This document shows, in pieces, positions 16,230 to 27,287 of a stretch of DNA of 64,000 nt. Both the position numbers and the translations under genes were made by a program. Within the stretch, counting starts at the first letter, position 1; every line of letters starts with the position of its first letter. The notes beneath the pieces were generated by a model. It worked only from the letters and a program-made list of their open reading frames with translations, was not told where the DNA came from and ran no database searches. Source of the stretch: Candidatus Acinetobacter avistercoris (lineage in GTDB: Bacteria; Pseudomonadota; Gammaproteobacteria; Pseudomonadales; Moraxellaceae); assembly GCA_018883945.1 (NCBI GenBank), contig JAHLFF010000111.1, forward strand, positions 1 to 64,000, written 5' to 3'.

Positions 16230-17372
16230 TTATTGAGGACCTTTCACCAATCGAACGGCTTCTTTTTGTTTTAGATTAAGATTCATGTGATCTGGTGCTT
16301 CAATAATCTGTACTGGAATAAATCGCACTTGCGCAACGCTAGGACGTCCATTTACATCCTCTTCTAAGGTGTCGTTGATTTCTGCAATTACCATTGGTTG
16401 AGGGGTTGTATCACCTCGAATAACAATACGTATTAAAGTGAAATCATCACGCTTATCAAACTGAATCGTATCGACAATATTATTATTCACATTAAAAAAT
16501 TGCTTAACCTCTGCATGTACTCTGTTTTCATATCTTTGTTTTTTAACCATTTGGGTAAAGTTGAGTGATAAGTAAATACTCAGTGCAATCAGGCAAATTA
16601 AACCAACCCAATTTCTTTTTATAAATTCAAGGATATTACTCTTCACCTCTACATTAGAGCCGCGTCTAAAACCAGCAATCCATAACACTAAAGATGAGCT
16701 AATTTGAATTGCGACAATATTGGTAAAAGCCAGAATCAGTGCATTTGCGGCATTTTTGAGTTCCAGATGTGCCAAGAGTATGCCACTAGCAACAAGAGGG
16801 GGGACTAAAGCTGTCGCTACCGCAACACCAACGACTGCAACGGACAGACGCGGTGAAATTGAGGCAAATGCTCCTGCGGCACCGCCAGCAAGTGCGATCA
16901 TTAAATCCATGATGGTGGGTTGTGTCCGCGCAAGGATCTCACCACTGATGGGAATATTGATATTGATCAAACCAATCACCACGCCAATGCCATAAATCAT
17001 CGCTACGCCAAGACTAAGGGTAGTTAATGCTGTTCTGAATAGAATCCATCGATTATCAATCAGAGATAGGGCTATACCCGAAATCGGTCCAAGCATCATT
17101 GCCACCAGCATTGCACCAATGACCACCGCTGAGGAATCGACCAGTAAACCACAGCCTGCAATGATTGCAGCTAAGGCATTCATGATAAAGAATGTTTTAG
17201 TGGGTAAGGCATCTGCTTGAATATTCAAGCGAACATGTTTGTGATTAATCTTCTTTGAATTTTCTCGAAGTGCTTGTTTGTATCTTAATTTTTCTTTGAG
17301 CATTTCATATTTTTTTGCTTCATTTGAATCCTGAACAATAATGACAGGGTCGATATCTTTTTCATCAATCAT
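16230..17372 (-). CDS. DUF389 / TIGR00341-family membrane protein
   Basis: The 380-residue protein has a basic soluble N-terminus (about 55 residues) followed by about six hydrophobic segments, including AAIIAGCGLLVDSSAVVIGAML and ALAGGAAGAFASISPRLSVAVVGVAVATALVPPLVASGILLA, then a soluble C-terminal domain after residue 265. The DSSAVVIGAMLVAMMLGPISG segment is typical of DUF389. The function of this family is not established. No clear SD precedes the ATG, and the upstream bases are almost only A and T. Confidence 0.85.
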   Translation of the reverse strand: MIDEKDIDPVIIVQDSNEAKKYEMLKEKLRYKQALRENSKKINHKHVRLNIQADALPTKTFFIMNALAAIIAGCGLLVDSSAVVIGAMLVAMMLGPISGIALSLIDNRWILFRTALTTLSLGVAMIYGIGVVIGLININIPISGEILARTQPTIMDLMIALAGGAAGAFASISPRLSVAVVGVAVATALVPPLVASGILLAHLELKNAANALILAFTNIVAIQISSSLVLWIAGFRRGSNVEVKSNILEFIKRNWVGLICLIALSIYLSLNFTQMVKKQRYENRVHAEVKQFFNVNNNIVDTIQFDKRDDFTLIRIVIRGDTTPQPMVIAEINDTLEEDVNGRPSVAQVRFIPVQIIEAPDHMNLNLKQKEAVRLVKGPQ

Positions 17373-17830
17373 AAGTATTTTAATTGTTTAATTTATTAAT
17401 TAAATTAAACAATAATTGTGAAGGAAATGGAAAGAAATTTATGAGATAAATATTGGGAATGGATGTTTATATTTGAGCAAAGTTCAATTTAATGCGCTCA
17501 AATCTAAATCTAACGTTTAGGTCTTAGTATGTATTTACGTATTGATGAATTTCAGATGACTTTAAAAATAATTTCTGATGATTCCTGATAAGAACCTCTG
17601 GATCGAAGCAAATTTTTAGATTGAAAGTCCAATATGGACACTCTTTCCTTTACTGTTTAGGGGGTTAATTCAATGTGTGATTTGCCCCTTTGCAGGCTAA
17701 AGCATATGGGCTTGAAAAAAAGATCAGATCATAGGGCTTTATTTTCAGGGGATAGTGATCTATTTTTAACAAATGGCTGACTTGAATCTCGGCTATACTT
17801 GAATCTAATTGCAGTGATTGAGAATAAAAT
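17373..17830. other. Intergenic region between divergent DUF389 gene and gshB
   Basis: This 458-base AT-rich stretch must hold promoters for both divergent genes. A TATACT hexamer at 17794-17799 is a plausible -10 for gshB, without a good -35. No gene or strong structure is visible. Confidence 0.6.
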
Positions 17831-18775
17831 ATGCGCGTACTTGTTGTCATGGATCCCATCGAAAATGTAAACCTAAAGAAAGACTCTTCTATGGCGATGC
17901 TATGGGCAGCATCACGCCGCGGGCATGAGTTAGGTTATGCATTACAACAAGATTTATATATCGACCAAGGTAAGGCTTTTGGCTTGATTTCTCCACTCAA
18001 AGTGTTTGAAGATTATTCGCATTATTATGAGCTGGGTGAAAAACAAAAAGAATCATTGGCAGCATATGACGTGGTGTTGATGCGTAAAGATCCACCGTTC
18101 GATATGAACTTTGTCTATACCACTTATATTTTAGAACAAGCTGAGCGTGAAGGTGCGTGGATTATCAATAATCCACGCAGCTTACGTGATTGTAATGAAA
18201 AGCTGTTTGCGACGCAGTTCCCTGAATTGCAAGTTCCGGCTTTGGTGACTTCACAACAAAGTTTAATCCGTGAGTTTATTCAAGAACATGGTGACGTGAT
18301 TGTAAAACCACTGGATGGTATGGGTGGTACAGGTATTTTTCGTCTAACGTCGGATGGCGTTAATATTGGTTCAACTCTAGAAATGCTGACCGAATTGGGC
18401 CAACAGCCCATCATGGCGCAGCGATATATCCCTGAAATTGTGGATGGTGACAAGCGCATTCTGATGGTCAATGGTGAACCTATACCGTATTGTTTGGCAC
18501 GCATTCCACAAAATGGTGAAACACGTGGAAACTTGGCTGCGGGCGGTCGCGGTGAAGCACGTCCATTAACTGAAAATGATAAAGCCATTGCAGCAAAAGT
18601 GGGTCCATTTTTACGTGAAAAAGGATTGGTCTTCGTCGGACTTGATGTGATTGGAAATTTTGTGACTGAAATTAATGTTACCAGCCCAACCTGTATCCGT
18701 GAAATTGATGATCAATTTGGAACATCGATTGCTGACGATTTATTTGATGTTTTAGAAGCAGGGTTAAAAGCCTAA
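17831..18775 (+). CDS. gshB: Glutathione synthetase
   Basis: GshB adds glycine to gamma-glutamylcysteine using ATP. The 314-residue protein has the N-terminal RVLVVMDPIENVNLKKDSSMAML, the KDPPFDMNFVYTTYILE block, the ATP-grasp loop VKPLDGMGGTGIFRL (about residues 157-171) and the C-terminal INVTSPTCIREID. Length equals that of E. coli GshB. It is a single gene ending before a clear terminator. Confidence 0.96.
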   Translation: MRVLVVMDPIENVNLKKDSSMAMLWAASRRGHELGYALQQDLYIDQGKAFGLISPLKVFEDYSHYYELGEKQKESLAAYDVVLMRKDPPFDMNFVYTTYILEQAEREGAWIINNPRSLRDCNEKLFATQFPELQVPALVTSQQSLIREFIQEHGDVIVKPLDGMGGTGIFRLTSDGVNIGSTLEMLTELGQQPIMAQRYIPEIVDGDKRILMVNGEPIPYCLARIPQNGETRGNLAAGGRGEARPLTENDKAIAAKVGPFLREKGLVFVGLDVIGNFVTEINVTSPTCIREIDDQFGTSIADDLFDVLEAGLKA

Positions 18776-18814
18776 AATTGATTTAGATTGCTTTTAAAAA
18801 TGTTGGGATATGGT

Positions 18815-18843
18815 TTAAAAAGAGTCTTTCGAGGCTCTTTTTT
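18815..18843 (+). terminator. Terminator after gshB
   Basis: AAAAAGAGTC-TTTCGA-GGCTCTTTTTT; stem with one G-T pair and a T-run. Confidence 0.8.
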
Positions 18844-19058
18844 AGGATTGGAGAAAATAAAGTCATTGTGTTGACTAAATTGCAACTCATTTTCTCTCAG
18901 TTAATGTTAAAACTAGTTTAAACTTTGAATAAGGCAGAAAAAAACAATGAAACGATTGGTGAAAAAAAGTAAATAAACTTTTACCGATAGGTGTTTGTGA
19001 TTACAATTGCTTTTAGAAAATACCTTAAATATTTATTTTGAATTGAAGAATTAAGATC

Positions 19059-20156
19059 GTGACCGAAACCTCGCAAAAAACACCTAAACACATCATGATG
19101 ATGGCAGCCGGAACAGGCGGTCATGTATTCCCAGCACTTGCTGTCGCAAAGCAATTGCAACAGGAAGGTTGTCAGGTTTCATGGTTAGCGACACCAACAG
19201 GTATGGAAAATCGTTTATTACAACAACATGATATTCCAATTTACCAAATTGATATCCAAGGTGTTCGTGGCAATGGCATCGTGCGTAAATTGGCAGCGCC
19301 GTTTAAAATTTTAAAAGCCACCTTAAGTGCTATGCGTTATATGAAAAAACTCAAAATTGATGCCGTGGCAGGTTTTGGGGGATATGTTGCTGGACCTGGT
19401 GGTTTGGCTGCTCGAATTTTGGGTATTCCTGTTATTGTGCATGAGCAAAATGCCGTGGCAGGTTTTACCAACAGTCAGTTGTCGCGTATATCAAAAGTCG
19501 TTTGTGAGGCATTTCCAAAGACTTTTGAAGCATCGCCTAAAGTTGTGACCACAGGAAATCCAGTCCGTTCAGAGATAAGCGCGATTTATAATCCTTCCTA
19601 TCGTTATAAAGCGCGAATGGATGTGAATGCACCCCTTAATATTCTAATCGTTGGTGGTTCGTTGGGTGCGCAAGCGCTGAATGAGAATGTACCTTTAGCG
19701 TTAAAGCAGCTTGATGTTCCACTCAATGTTTTTCATCAATGTGGTCAAAACAAGCAAGAAGCAACTCAAGCCCATTATGCCAATGCAAAAGAAACGTTAA
19801 AGGTTGAAGTTCAACCTTTTATTGAAGATATGGCCAAAGCATATAGTGAAGCTGACCTGATTATTTGTCGTGCAGGTGCGCTGACGGTAACTGAAGTTGC
19901 GACCGCTGGTGTGGCTGCTGTTTTTGTGCCTTTGCCGAGTGCTGTAGATGACCACCAGACCGCCAATGCTAAGTTTTTAGCCAATATTGGTGCAGCAAAA
20001 ATTTGCCCACAAAGCACGATGAATCCAGATTCGTTAAAAGAAGTATTAGCACCGTTGATGAACCGCCAACTTCTCATGGAAATGGCTGTAAAAGCACGTC
20101 AACAAGCCCAACCCGATGCGACAAAACGCGTGGTTGGTTTAATTCAAGATTTGTAA
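19059..20156 (+). CDS. murG: UDP-GlcNAc:lipid I N-acetylglucosaminyltransferase
   Basis: MurG makes lipid II on the inner face of the membrane. The 365-residue GT28 protein shows AAGTGGHVFPALAVA near the N-terminus, FGGYVAGPGGLAARILGIPVIVHEQNAV (about residues 107-134), the NPVR segment, GGSLGAQ and the donor-site SEADLIICRAGALTVTEV. Translation begins at GTG; this fits the family length. It begins the block murG-murC-ddl-ftsQ-ftsA-ftsZ, with gshB rather than ftsW upstream. Confidence 0.96.
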   Translation: MTETSQKTPKHIMMMAAGTGGHVFPALAVAKQLQQEGCQVSWLATPTGMENRLLQQHDIPIYQIDIQGVRGNGIVRKLAAPFKILKATLSAMRYMKKLKIDAVAGFGGYVAGPGGLAARILGIPVIVHEQNAVAGFTNSQLSRISKVVCEAFPKTFEASPKVVTTGNPVRSEISAIYNPSYRYKARMDVNAPLNILIVGGSLGAQALNENVPLALKQLDVPLNVFHQCGQNKQEATQAHYANAKETLKVEVQPFIEDMAKAYSEADLIICRAGALTVTEVATAGVAAVFVPLPSAVDDHQTANAKFLANIGAAKICPQSTMNPDSLKEVLAPLMNRQLLMEMAVKARQQAQPDATKRVVGLIQDL

Positions 20157-20172
20157 GTTTTTAGAGTAGATT

Positions 20173-21621
20173 ATGTCTCCATCAAGTCCAGCTGATAAAG
20201 CAAAAAGCCTGATTAAAATTCCTGAAATGCGCCGTATTAAACATATTCATTTTGTGGGTATTGGTGGTGCAGGTATGTGTGGTATTGCCGAAGTGCTTAA
20301 AAACCAAGGCTATAAAATTTCGGGTTCAGATATAAAAGCGTCTAAAACGACAGTACAGCTTGAAGAAAAAGGCATTAAAGTCTATATCGGTCATACTGAA
20401 GAAAATATTAAAGGGGCCAATGTATTGGTCGTATCGACGGCGATTGATACTGAGAACCTTGAAATTAAAGCAGCAATTGAGAGTCGTATTCCTGTGGTAC
20501 GTCGCGCAGAAATGCTTGGTGAGTTGATGCGTTACCGTCATGGTATTGCGGTTGCGGGTACACATGGTAAAACCACAACCACCAGTCTGATTACGTGTAT
20601 GTTAGCCGAAGAGAATATGGATCCGACTTACGTCATTGGCGGATTATTGAATCGTACAGGTGTGAATGCTGCTTTGGGTGCGAGCCGTTATATTGTTGCT
20701 GAAGCAGATGAGTCGGATGCATCGTTCTTATTTTTAGAGCCAATGGCTGCGATCGTGACCAATATTGATGCCGATCATATGGACACGTACGGTGGTAGTT
20801 TCGATGTCTTAAAAGACACATTTATTCAGTTTTTACAAAAACTTCCATTCTATGGTTTAGCCGTTATTTGCGGTGATGATGCCAATATTCGTGAAATCAT
20901 GCCGCGTATTGGACGACCTGTTATAACTTACGGTTTTGAAGAAGACAACGATATTCGTGCAGTTGATGTCGTTCAAAATGGTATGCAATCTCAATTTACC
21001 GTATTACGTAAAGCCAAAGAACCACTGTCATTAACCATCAATATGCCAGGTCTGCATAATATTTTAAATGCATTGGCTGCGATTGGTATTGCAACTGATG
21101 AAGGTGTTTCGGATGCAGCCATTGCACGTGCTTTAGAAAGTTTCAGTGGTGTTGGTCGCCGCTTTGAAATTCAAGGTGAGTTTGATCTTGATGAAGGCAC
21201 CGTGAAATTGGTGGATGACTATGGTCACCATCCTAAAGAAGTGGAAGCGACCATTAAGGCAGCACGCGCCAGCCATCCAGACCGTCGTTTGGTGATGTTG
21301 TTCCAACCGCATCGTTATAGTCGTACCCGTGATTGCTTTGATGATTTTGTAGACGTGTTGTCACAAGTCGATCAATTGCTTCTGCTAGAAGTCTATGCTG
21401 CAGGCGAAAAACCGATTGTGGGGGCGGACAGTCGTTCATTGGCACGTAGTATTCGCTTGCGCGGTGAAGTCGAGCCAATATTGGTTGATCCAGTCGAAGG
21501 TAACTTGCAGAATGTGATACAAAAAGTGTTACAAGCGAATGACTTGTTATTAACTCAAGGTGCAGGTAACGTGGGTGCGATTTCAGTTGAATTGGCTCAA
21601 AATCAGCTCTATTTAAAATAA
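20173..21621 (+). CDS. murC: UDP-N-acetylmuramate--L-alanine ligase
   Basis: MurC adds the first amino acid to UDP-MurNAc. The 482-residue protein has the [19 protein letters not shown] nucleotide fold, the ATP loop [12 protein letters not shown] (about residues 129-140), [15 protein letters not shown] and the C-terminal [13 protein letters not shown] domain. It starts 17 bases after murG and is clearly in the same operon. Confidence 0.97.
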   Translation: MSPSSPADKAKSLIKIPEMRRIKHIHFVGIGGAGMCGIAEVLKNQGYKISGSDIKASKTTVQLEEKGIKVYIGHTEENIKGANVLVVSTAIDTENLEIKAAIESRIPVVRRAEMLGELMRYRHGIAVAGTHGKTTTTSLITCMLAEENMDPTYVIGGLLNRTGVNAALGASRYIVAEADESDASFLFLEPMAAIVTNIDADHMDTYGGSFDVLKDTFIQFLQKLPFYGLAVICGDDANIREIMPRIGRPVITYGFEEDNDIRAVDVVQNGMQSQFTVLRKAKEPLSLTINMPGLHNILNALAAIGIATDEGVSDAAIARALESFSGVGRRFEIQGEFDLDEGTVKLVDDYGHHPKEVEATIKAARASHPDRRLVMLFQPHRYSRTRDCFDDFVDVLSQVDQLLLLEVYAAGEKPIVGADSRSLARSIRLRGEVEPILVDPVEGNLQNVIQKVLQANDLLLTQGAGNVGAISVELAQNQLYLK

Positions 21622-21709
21622 TATGTGTTTCAAATAATGTATGTTTAAAAGAATCACGGAATTGTGGTTTCGTTAAATCGACCAATTGTATAAGTTTAAG
21701 GATATAAAC

Positions 21710-22639
21710 GTGTCAAATGCTTCTAAATTCGGCAAAGTTGCTGTATTGCTTGGTGGGAAATCTGCAGAGCGTGAGGTTTCATTAGATAGTGGAAAGGCTG
21801 TACTTGAAGCATTGGTTCGTTCGGGTGTGAATGCGGAAGGATTTGATCCGCAAGTGCGCAGTGTGACTGAACTTGTCAATTACGATCGTGCATTTATTGT
21901 ACTTCATGGCCGTGGCGGTGAAGATGGTCAAATCCAAGGTGCATTAGAGTGGTTAAATGTTCCTTACACAGGAACAGGTGTGCAGGGTTCTGCCATTGGT
22001 ATGGATAAGGTGAAAACTAAGCAGATCTGGCAAGGTTCAGAATTGCCGACGGCTCCACATCGGATCGTTTCTCAAGACACCAATTTAGATGAAGTAATTA
22101 ATCATTTAGGTTTGCCTTTAATTATTAAGCCAGTGCATGAAGGCTCAAGCGTTGGTATGAGTAAAGTTGAGAAAGCCGAAGATTTGGCTGCTGCAATTGC
22201 TAAAGCGGTGCAGCACGATGCTGTGGTTATGGCTGAGCAGTGGATTACAGGGCGTGAATACACCATTTCATTCTTGAATGGTCAACCTCTCCCTGTCATA
22301 CGCTTACAACCGCCTGCGGATGTCGCATTTTACGATTATGACGCGAAGTATCTGCGTAATGATGTTGAATATGGTATTCCTTCAGGTTTGTCTGAATCTG
22401 ACGAAAAGCAACTTCAAGATTTGTGTTTACGCGCATTTCAAGCGGTGGGTGCAAGTGGTTGGGGACGTATTGATGCCATGCAAGATGAGCAAGGAAACTT
22501 CTGGTTGCTTGAAGTGAATACTGTACCAGGAATGACCAGTCATTCTTTGGTGCCTAAAGCTGCTCAAGCGGTTGGATATAGTTTTGATGAGCTTTGTCTC
22601 GCGATTCTTGAACAAACGCTTACCAAAGAAACGCATTAA
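21710..22639 (+). CDS. ddl: D-alanine--D-alanine ligase
   Basis: This ATP-grasp enzyme joins two D-alanines for the peptidoglycan stem. The 309-residue protein has KVAVLLGGKSAEREVSLDSG at the N-terminus, FIVLHGRGGEDGQIQGALE, KPVHEGSSVGMSKV and the C-terminal EVNTVPGMTSHSLVPKAA. The GTG at 21710 is chosen: AAGGA lies seven bases upstream and the length is that of DdlB, whereas the frame opens at a TTG at 21686. It lies between murC and ftsQ as in other dcw clusters. Confidence 0.95.
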   Translation: MSNASKFGKVAVLLGGKSAEREVSLDSGKAVLEALVRSGVNAEGFDPQVRSVTELVNYDRAFIVLHGRGGEDGQIQGALEWLNVPYTGTGVQGSAIGMDKVKTKQIWQGSELPTAPHRIVSQDTNLDEVINHLGLPLIIKPVHEGSSVGMSKVEKAEDLAAAIAKAVQHDAVVMAEQWITGREYTISFLNGQPLPVIRLQPPADVAFYDYDAKYLRNDVEYGIPSGLSESDEKQLQDLCLRAFQAVGASGWGRIDAMQDEQGNFWLLEVNTVPGMTSHSLVPKAAQAVGYSFDELCLAILEQTLTKETH

Positions 22640-22642
22640 TTT

Positions 22643-23497
22643 ATGGCACAACTTCCAGCATCAATGCGCCGAAAACGCGTAGCGATTACTTCTATCCATG
22701 AGAAGCCCCCAACTCTCCGTGAGAAAATGATCAATGCGGGAGGTTGGCTATTACTTGTTGTCGCATTTATTGTGCTTTTGTTTGGTATTTACGGCTTATA
22801 CAAAGTCATTACCGATGCAAAAGTTGCGACACTGGAAGTGATTGGTATACATTCGGAAGTAGAAAAGAAACAAATTACTGAGCATTTATCTGCTGTAGTC
22901 AAAGACAATTACTTTAGCTCTAACCTAGAAGAAATACGTGATCGCACTTTAGAGGTGTCTTGGGTGGATCGAGTGGTAGTGTCTAGAGCATGGCCAAATG
23001 GAATTCGAGTTCGAATCGTACCACGACATGCAATTGCACGTTGGGGTACTGGACGCCTACTCAGTGATGAAGGTGAAATTTATTCGGAAGCTGTTTCTCG
23101 AAACTATCCAAATTTACCTTTATTACACGGTCCTTTAGATCAGTCTAAAGTGATGATGCGTCGTTACAATGAGATTAACCAACTGTTTTATCCTGCAAAT
23201 ATGCGTTTGAAAGAGTTGTATTTAACTGATCGTCGTACATGGTTTATGCAGTTCAGTACGGGTTTACGTATTATTGTAGATCAAGATCAGACGATGAGTA
23301 AGCTTCAGCGTTTAAGTCATTTAGCACAAACTGACCTTAAAGCAGTATGGCCTAGAATTTCCGCTATCGATTTACGTTATCGAAATGGGTTGGCGATTCA
23401 ATGGAAAAACTCTACTGCTCCTCAAATATTAAATGGACAGTTTGTTGTAACCATTGATGACATAAGCGTTGCAGACACATTAGCCACAAAGCCATAA
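22643..23497 (+). CDS. ftsQ: Cell division protein FtsQ
   Basis: FtsQ links FtsB/FtsL and early divisome proteins in the inner membrane. The 284-residue protein has a basic cytoplasmic N-terminus, one membrane segment (about residues 32-55, LLLVVAFIVLLFGIYGLYKVI), a POTRA domain (VATLEVIGIHSEVEKKQI) and the FtsQ domain with WVDRVVVSRAWPNGIRVRIVPRHAIARWG. It starts three bases after ddl. Confidence 0.93.
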   Translation: MAQLPASMRRKRVAITSIHEKPPTLREKMINAGGWLLLVVAFIVLLFGIYGLYKVITDAKVATLEVIGIHSEVEKKQITEHLSAVVKDNYFSSNLEEIRDRTLEVSWVDRVVVSRAWPNGIRVRIVPRHAIARWGTGRLLSDEGEIYSEAVSRNYPNLPLLHGPLDQSKVMMRRYNEINQLFYPANMRLKELYLTDRRTWFMQFSTGLRIIVDQDQTMSKLQRLSHLAQTDLKAVWPRISAIDLRYRNGLAIQWKNSTAPQILNGQFVVTIDDISVADTLATKP

Positions 23498-23556
23498 TAT
23501 GTGGTTTTATAATTAGGCCTTGTGCCATACATAAACATTGAAGAAAGTGGTAGTCG

Positions 23557-24822
23557 ATGATGAATGAAGCTGTTCCCTCAGTTGTTGCGATAGACATTGG
23601 GACACATAAAGTTTCAGTTCTAATAGGAAAAGTGCATGCCCCTGATAATATTCAGGTTATTGGTATGGCTAGCGCACGAAATAAAGGCATGAATAAAGGC
23701 AAAATTGTTAGCCTAGAAAAAGTCATCGCTGCGATCAAAAATGCCGTTCAAGAAGCCGAAGATATGGCAGAGTGTCGCGTACATTCTGCTTGGGTCTCTA
23801 TTCCAAGTACTGAATTACAAAGTTTTTATGCGTCAGGTCGTACCCCAATTGCGAATCCTGAACGCACCATTACGACCACTGAAGTGGTACGCGCATTAGA
23901 GCTTGCGAAAGCCAGCCATATGACGCCTGACCATTACTTGGCGAGTGCTGTACCTTTAGGTTTTGAATTAGACGACTCAACGGAATGGGTACATAATCCA
24001 ATTAACTTATCTGCAAACAGTATGACCGCGCATTATCAATTGATGATGTTGCCGATTAGCACGATGCAAAATCTTGATCGTGCCATGAAAGGTGCGAATA
24101 TCTTTGTTGAGAAAATGGTGGTGTCATGCTTGGCAACAGCAGAAGGTTCTTTGCTGAAAGATGAAAAAGAGTATGGCGTATGCTTACTTGATATCGGTGC
24201 TGGAACGACCAATATCGCAGTCTATATTGAAGGTCATTTGGTACTCGCGCACACCATTCAACGGGGTGGTGAAAATGTAACGCGTGATATTGCGGCTGTA
24301 CTTCAAACCACTACCGATGAAGCTGAACGTCTAAAACTCTTATATGGTTGTGTAGATCTGAATCAGGTCAAACCCGATCATATGATTGAGTTCGAAGCGA
24401 TCGATGGGCCGCAATCGATTAGCCGCATAGAGTTGGCAGAAATTATTATTGCACGTTATGAAGAAATTCTTGGTATGGTGCGTGATGAGTTAGAAAAACG
24501 TGGTGCTTTACAAAGCTTATATCACGGTGTCGTTTTAAGTGGTGATGTCTGTCAAATTGAGGGCATGATTACTTTATCTAGACGTATGTTGGGTGTTTCA
24601 GCTCATTTAGGAAATCCACCTTTACAGGTTTATGCCGATGATCAGCATTTACCTGCATTAAGACGCTCAATGTATTCAACGGCAACAGGGTTACTGTTGT
24701 TTAGCCAAAGTGAATTACAAGAGTCAGTGGAAGAACCTGAGGAAATGTCTAAACGTCCAATCTTGCAACGTGTAGTGAGCGGTTGGAATGCCCTCAATAA
24801 CAAATTAAAAGGCATTTTTTAG
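23557..24822 (+). CDS. ftsA: Cell division protein FtsA
   Basis: FtsA is the actin-like tether of FtsZ to the membrane. The 421-residue protein shows VVAIDIGTHKVSVLIGKV, the ATPase motif CLLDIGAGTTNIAVY (about residues 209-223), VVLSGDVCQIEGM and a C-terminal amphipathic helix ending NALNNKLKGIF for membrane binding. A second ATG directly follows the first. It lies between ftsQ and ftsZ. Confidence 0.96.
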   Translation: MMNEAVPSVVAIDIGTHKVSVLIGKVHAPDNIQVIGMASARNKGMNKGKIVSLEKVIAAIKNAVQEAEDMAECRVHSAWVSIPSTELQSFYASGRTPIANPERTITTTEVVRALELAKASHMTPDHYLASAVPLGFELDDSTEWVHNPINLSANSMTAHYQLMMLPISTMQNLDRAMKGANIFVEKMVVSCLATAEGSLLKDEKEYGVCLLDIGAGTTNIAVYIEGHLVLAHTIQRGGENVTRDIAAVLQTTTDEAERLKLLYGCVDLNQVKPDHMIEFEAIDGPQSISRIELAEIIIARYEEILGMVRDELEKRGALQSLYHGVVLSGDVCQIEGMITLSRRMLGVSAHLGNPPLQVYADDQHLPALRRSMYSTATGLLLFSQSELQESVEEPEEMSKRPILQRVVSGWNALNNKLKGIF

Positions 24823-24981
24823 GTTTAGTTTTTTGGGAGTCTTGTTAGCGACTTGTAAGTGTATCGTCATGTGCTTGACAAGATTCGCAATGCAAAGCAT
24901 CCTTAAAACAGTTTTTATTATTGAAGATCAAGGCAGTATACGGGCTTAACTGACTGCCATTTATTAGGAAATTTTAAGGTC

Positions 24982-26163
24982 ATGGCTTCATTTGAATTTT
25001 TAGAAGATGAACAAACCGATAACAACGGTCAAGCCCGTTTTACTGTGTTTGGTGTTGGCGGCGGCGGCGGTAATGCTGTCCAACATATGGTGCAATCCGA
25101 TATTAAAGGGGTGAAATTTGTTTGTGCCAATACAGACAAACAAGCGCTTGATCGTATGAATGCACCGTTCAAAATACAATTAGGCCAACAAAGTACGCGT
25201 GGTTTAGGCGCAGGTGCGAATCCTGATGTAGGTCAAATTGCTGCAGAAGAAAGCCGTGAATTGATTCGTCAGCATCTTGAAGGTGCGGATATGGTCTTCG
25301 TAACTGCTGGTATGGGTGGTGGTACAGGTACAGGTGCTGCACCAGTCGTTGCGGAAATTGCTCAGGAAATGGGGATTTTGACTGTAGGTGTGGTGACTAC
25401 GCCGTTCAATTTTGAAGGTCGTCGTCGTCAACGTTCAGCTGAAAAAGGGATTGAAGCTTTAGAAGCGCATGTAGACTCTTTGATTATCATTCCAAATCAA
25501 CGCTTATTAAGCGTTTATGGTGATATTTCAATGCAAGATGCGTATCGCAAAGCTGATGATGTACTGCTTAGCGCTGTTCGAAGTATTTTTGATCTTGTTG
25601 TTCGTCCTGGTCATATTAACCTTGATTTCGCCGATTTAAAAACCGCAATGAGTACTCGTGGTTATGCAATGATGGGCGAAGGTAAGAGCAGTGGTCCTGA
25701 TCGTGCAGAAGAAGCAGCTCGCTTGGCTATTCGCAGCCCGCTCCTTGATAATGTGAATATTATGAATGCCAAAGGTGTGTTGATTAACATTACCGGTGGT
25801 GCAGATATTACTTTACGTGAAACAGAAATTATTACTGATGTTGTGAATCAAATTGTTGATTTAGACGAAGGTGAAGTGTTCTTTGGTACTGTATTCGATC
25901 AAGACGCACGTGATGAAATTCGTGTAACTGTGATTGCAACAGGTTTGACACGAAATGCCAATGATGCGGAAGTTAAACGACGCGCACCAGTCAGTGTTTC
26001 AAATTCATCATATCAGCAAGCTGCAAGTGCTGTAGATGAAGATGATGTGCCTGCAATCAGTAAACGCCAAAATAGCGAAACACCGAGTGCAGACTCAACA
26101 ACTGCGCCACGTTCAGCGCCGATGAGCATTCAGGATTATCTTAAAAATCAACAGCGTAAATAA
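24982..26163 (+). CDS. ftsZ: Cell division GTPase FtsZ
   Basis: FtsZ forms the cytokinetic ring. The 393-residue protein has [14 protein letters not shown], the tubulin signature [16 protein letters not shown] (about residues 106-121) and the synergy-loop segment [20 protein letters not shown]. The C-terminal peptide is [13 protein letters not shown], without the DIPAFLR core of the E. coli peptide. A variable linker (about 330-378) separates it from the core. A 159-base spacer precedes the gene and a terminator follows it. Confidence 0.97.
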   Translation: MASFEFLEDEQTDNNGQARFTVFGVGGGGGNAVQHMVQSDIKGVKFVCANTDKQALDRMNAPFKIQLGQQSTRGLGAGANPDVGQIAAEESRELIRQHLEGADMVFVTAGMGGGTGTGAAPVVAEIAQEMGILTVGVVTTPFNFEGRRRQRSAEKGIEALEAHVDSLIIIPNQRLLSVYGDISMQDAYRKADDVLLSAVRSIFDLVVRPGHINLDFADLKTAMSTRGYAMMGEGKSSGPDRAEEAARLAIRSPLLDNVNIMNAKGVLINITGGADITLRETEIITDVVNQIVDLDEGEVFFGTVFDQDARDEIRVTVIATGLTRNANDAEVKRRAPVSVSNSSYQQAASAVDEDDVPAISKRQNSETPSADSTTAPRSAPMSIQDYLKNQQRK

Positions 26164-26197
26164 TATGTAACATCATATGTTTACGTAATTTGAATAT

Positions 26198-26224
26198 AAA
26201 AGGTGGCTTTCGAGCCACCTTTTT
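26198..26224 (+). terminator. Terminator after ftsZ
   Basis: AAAAGGTGGCT-TTCG-AGCCACCTTTTT, an eleven-base-pair stem with a UUCG loop. Confidence 0.9.
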
Positions 26225-26287
26225 GATTTTTATCAATAGTTAAATGTGCTAACGTATAGCAGATTTTGGATGATTGACCGAACGAAT

Positions 26288-27190
26288 ATGTTGAAACAGC
26301 GCACCCTAAAGCGAGTCGTGAGAGCGAGCGGTATCGGACTGCACAGTGGACAAAAAGTACTGATTAATTTTGTACCGCATGTTGCAAATGGGGGTATTGT
26401 ATTCCGTCGTATCGATCTTCAGCCACCCGTTGATATTCCTGCAGATGCGATGTTGATTCAAGAAGCGTTTATGTGTTCAAACTTGGTCCAAGAAAATGCA
26501 AAAGTCGGGACCATTGAACATGTTATGAGTGCCATCGCGGGTTTAGGAATCGATAATCTTATTGTTGAGGTGTCTGCTTCAGAAGTTCCAATCATGGATG
26601 GCAGCGCAGGACCATTTATTTATTTACTGATGCAAGGCGACTTGGTTGAGCAAGATGCACCTAAGAAATTTATCCGAATATTACAACCTGTATCCGCTTT
26701 AATAGACGATAAACGTGCCATTTTCACTCCCCATGAAGGATTTCAACTGAATTTTACAATCGATTTTGATCATCCCGCATTTGCCAAAGAATATCAATCT
26801 GCAACAATCGATTTCTCGACTGAAACATTTGTCTATGAAGTGAGTGAAGCACGAACTTTCGGCTTTATGAAAGATTTAGATTATTTAAAATCAAATAATT
26901 TAGCACTTGGCGCAAGTTTAGATAATGCGATTGGTGTTGATGATACAGGCGTCGTAAATGAAGAAGGTTTGCGATTTGCGGATGAGTTTGTGCGTCACAA
27001 AATTTTAGATGCAGTCGGTGATTTATACTTGCTTGGTCATCAAATCATAGCAAAATTCGATGGTTACAAGTCGGGACATGCGTTAAACAATCAATTGTTA
27101 CGCAATGTTAAAAGTGATCCAAAAAATTATGAAATTGTAACATTTGATGACAAGCTTTCTTGTCCTATACAATATGTAAGTGTGATATAA
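26288..27190 (+). CDS. lpxC: UDP-3-O-acyl-N-acetylglucosamine deacetylase
   Basis: LpxC commits precursors to lipid A synthesis. The 300-residue protein begins [21 protein letters not shown] and shows the zinc ligands EHVMSA (about residue 78) and HKILDAVGD (about 237-245), plus the [13 protein letters not shown] block. The ATG at 26288 gives the length known for Acinetobacter LpxC; the longer frame from 26246 adds 14 residues without family support. It has its own promoter region after the ftsZ terminator. Confidence 0.96.
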   Translation: MLKQRTLKRVVRASGIGLHSGQKVLINFVPHVANGGIVFRRIDLQPPVDIPADAMLIQEAFMCSNLVQENAKVGTIEHVMSAIAGLGIDNLIVEVSASEVPIMDGSAGPFIYLLMQGDLVEQDAPKKFIRILQPVSALIDDKRAIFTPHEGFQLNFTIDFDHPAFAKEYQSATIDFSTETFVYEVSEARTFGFMKDLDYLKSNNLALGASLDNAIGVDDTGVVNEEGLRFADEFVRHKILDAVGDLYLLGHQIIAKFDGYKSGHALNNQLLRNVKSDPKNYEIVTFDDKLSCPIQYVSVI

Positions 27191-27287
27191 GTCATTGTCT
27201 TTAGGTGGCAATGTTATATTATATCGTTTTATTTAGATAAACAGATCACAATTTATTGCTAATATGAATATATTCCAAATAACGTGA

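Noticed and set aside
21254..21685. 143-codon minus-strand ORF inside murC
   Set aside because: Antisense to murC without SD or family similarity; a shadow frame.
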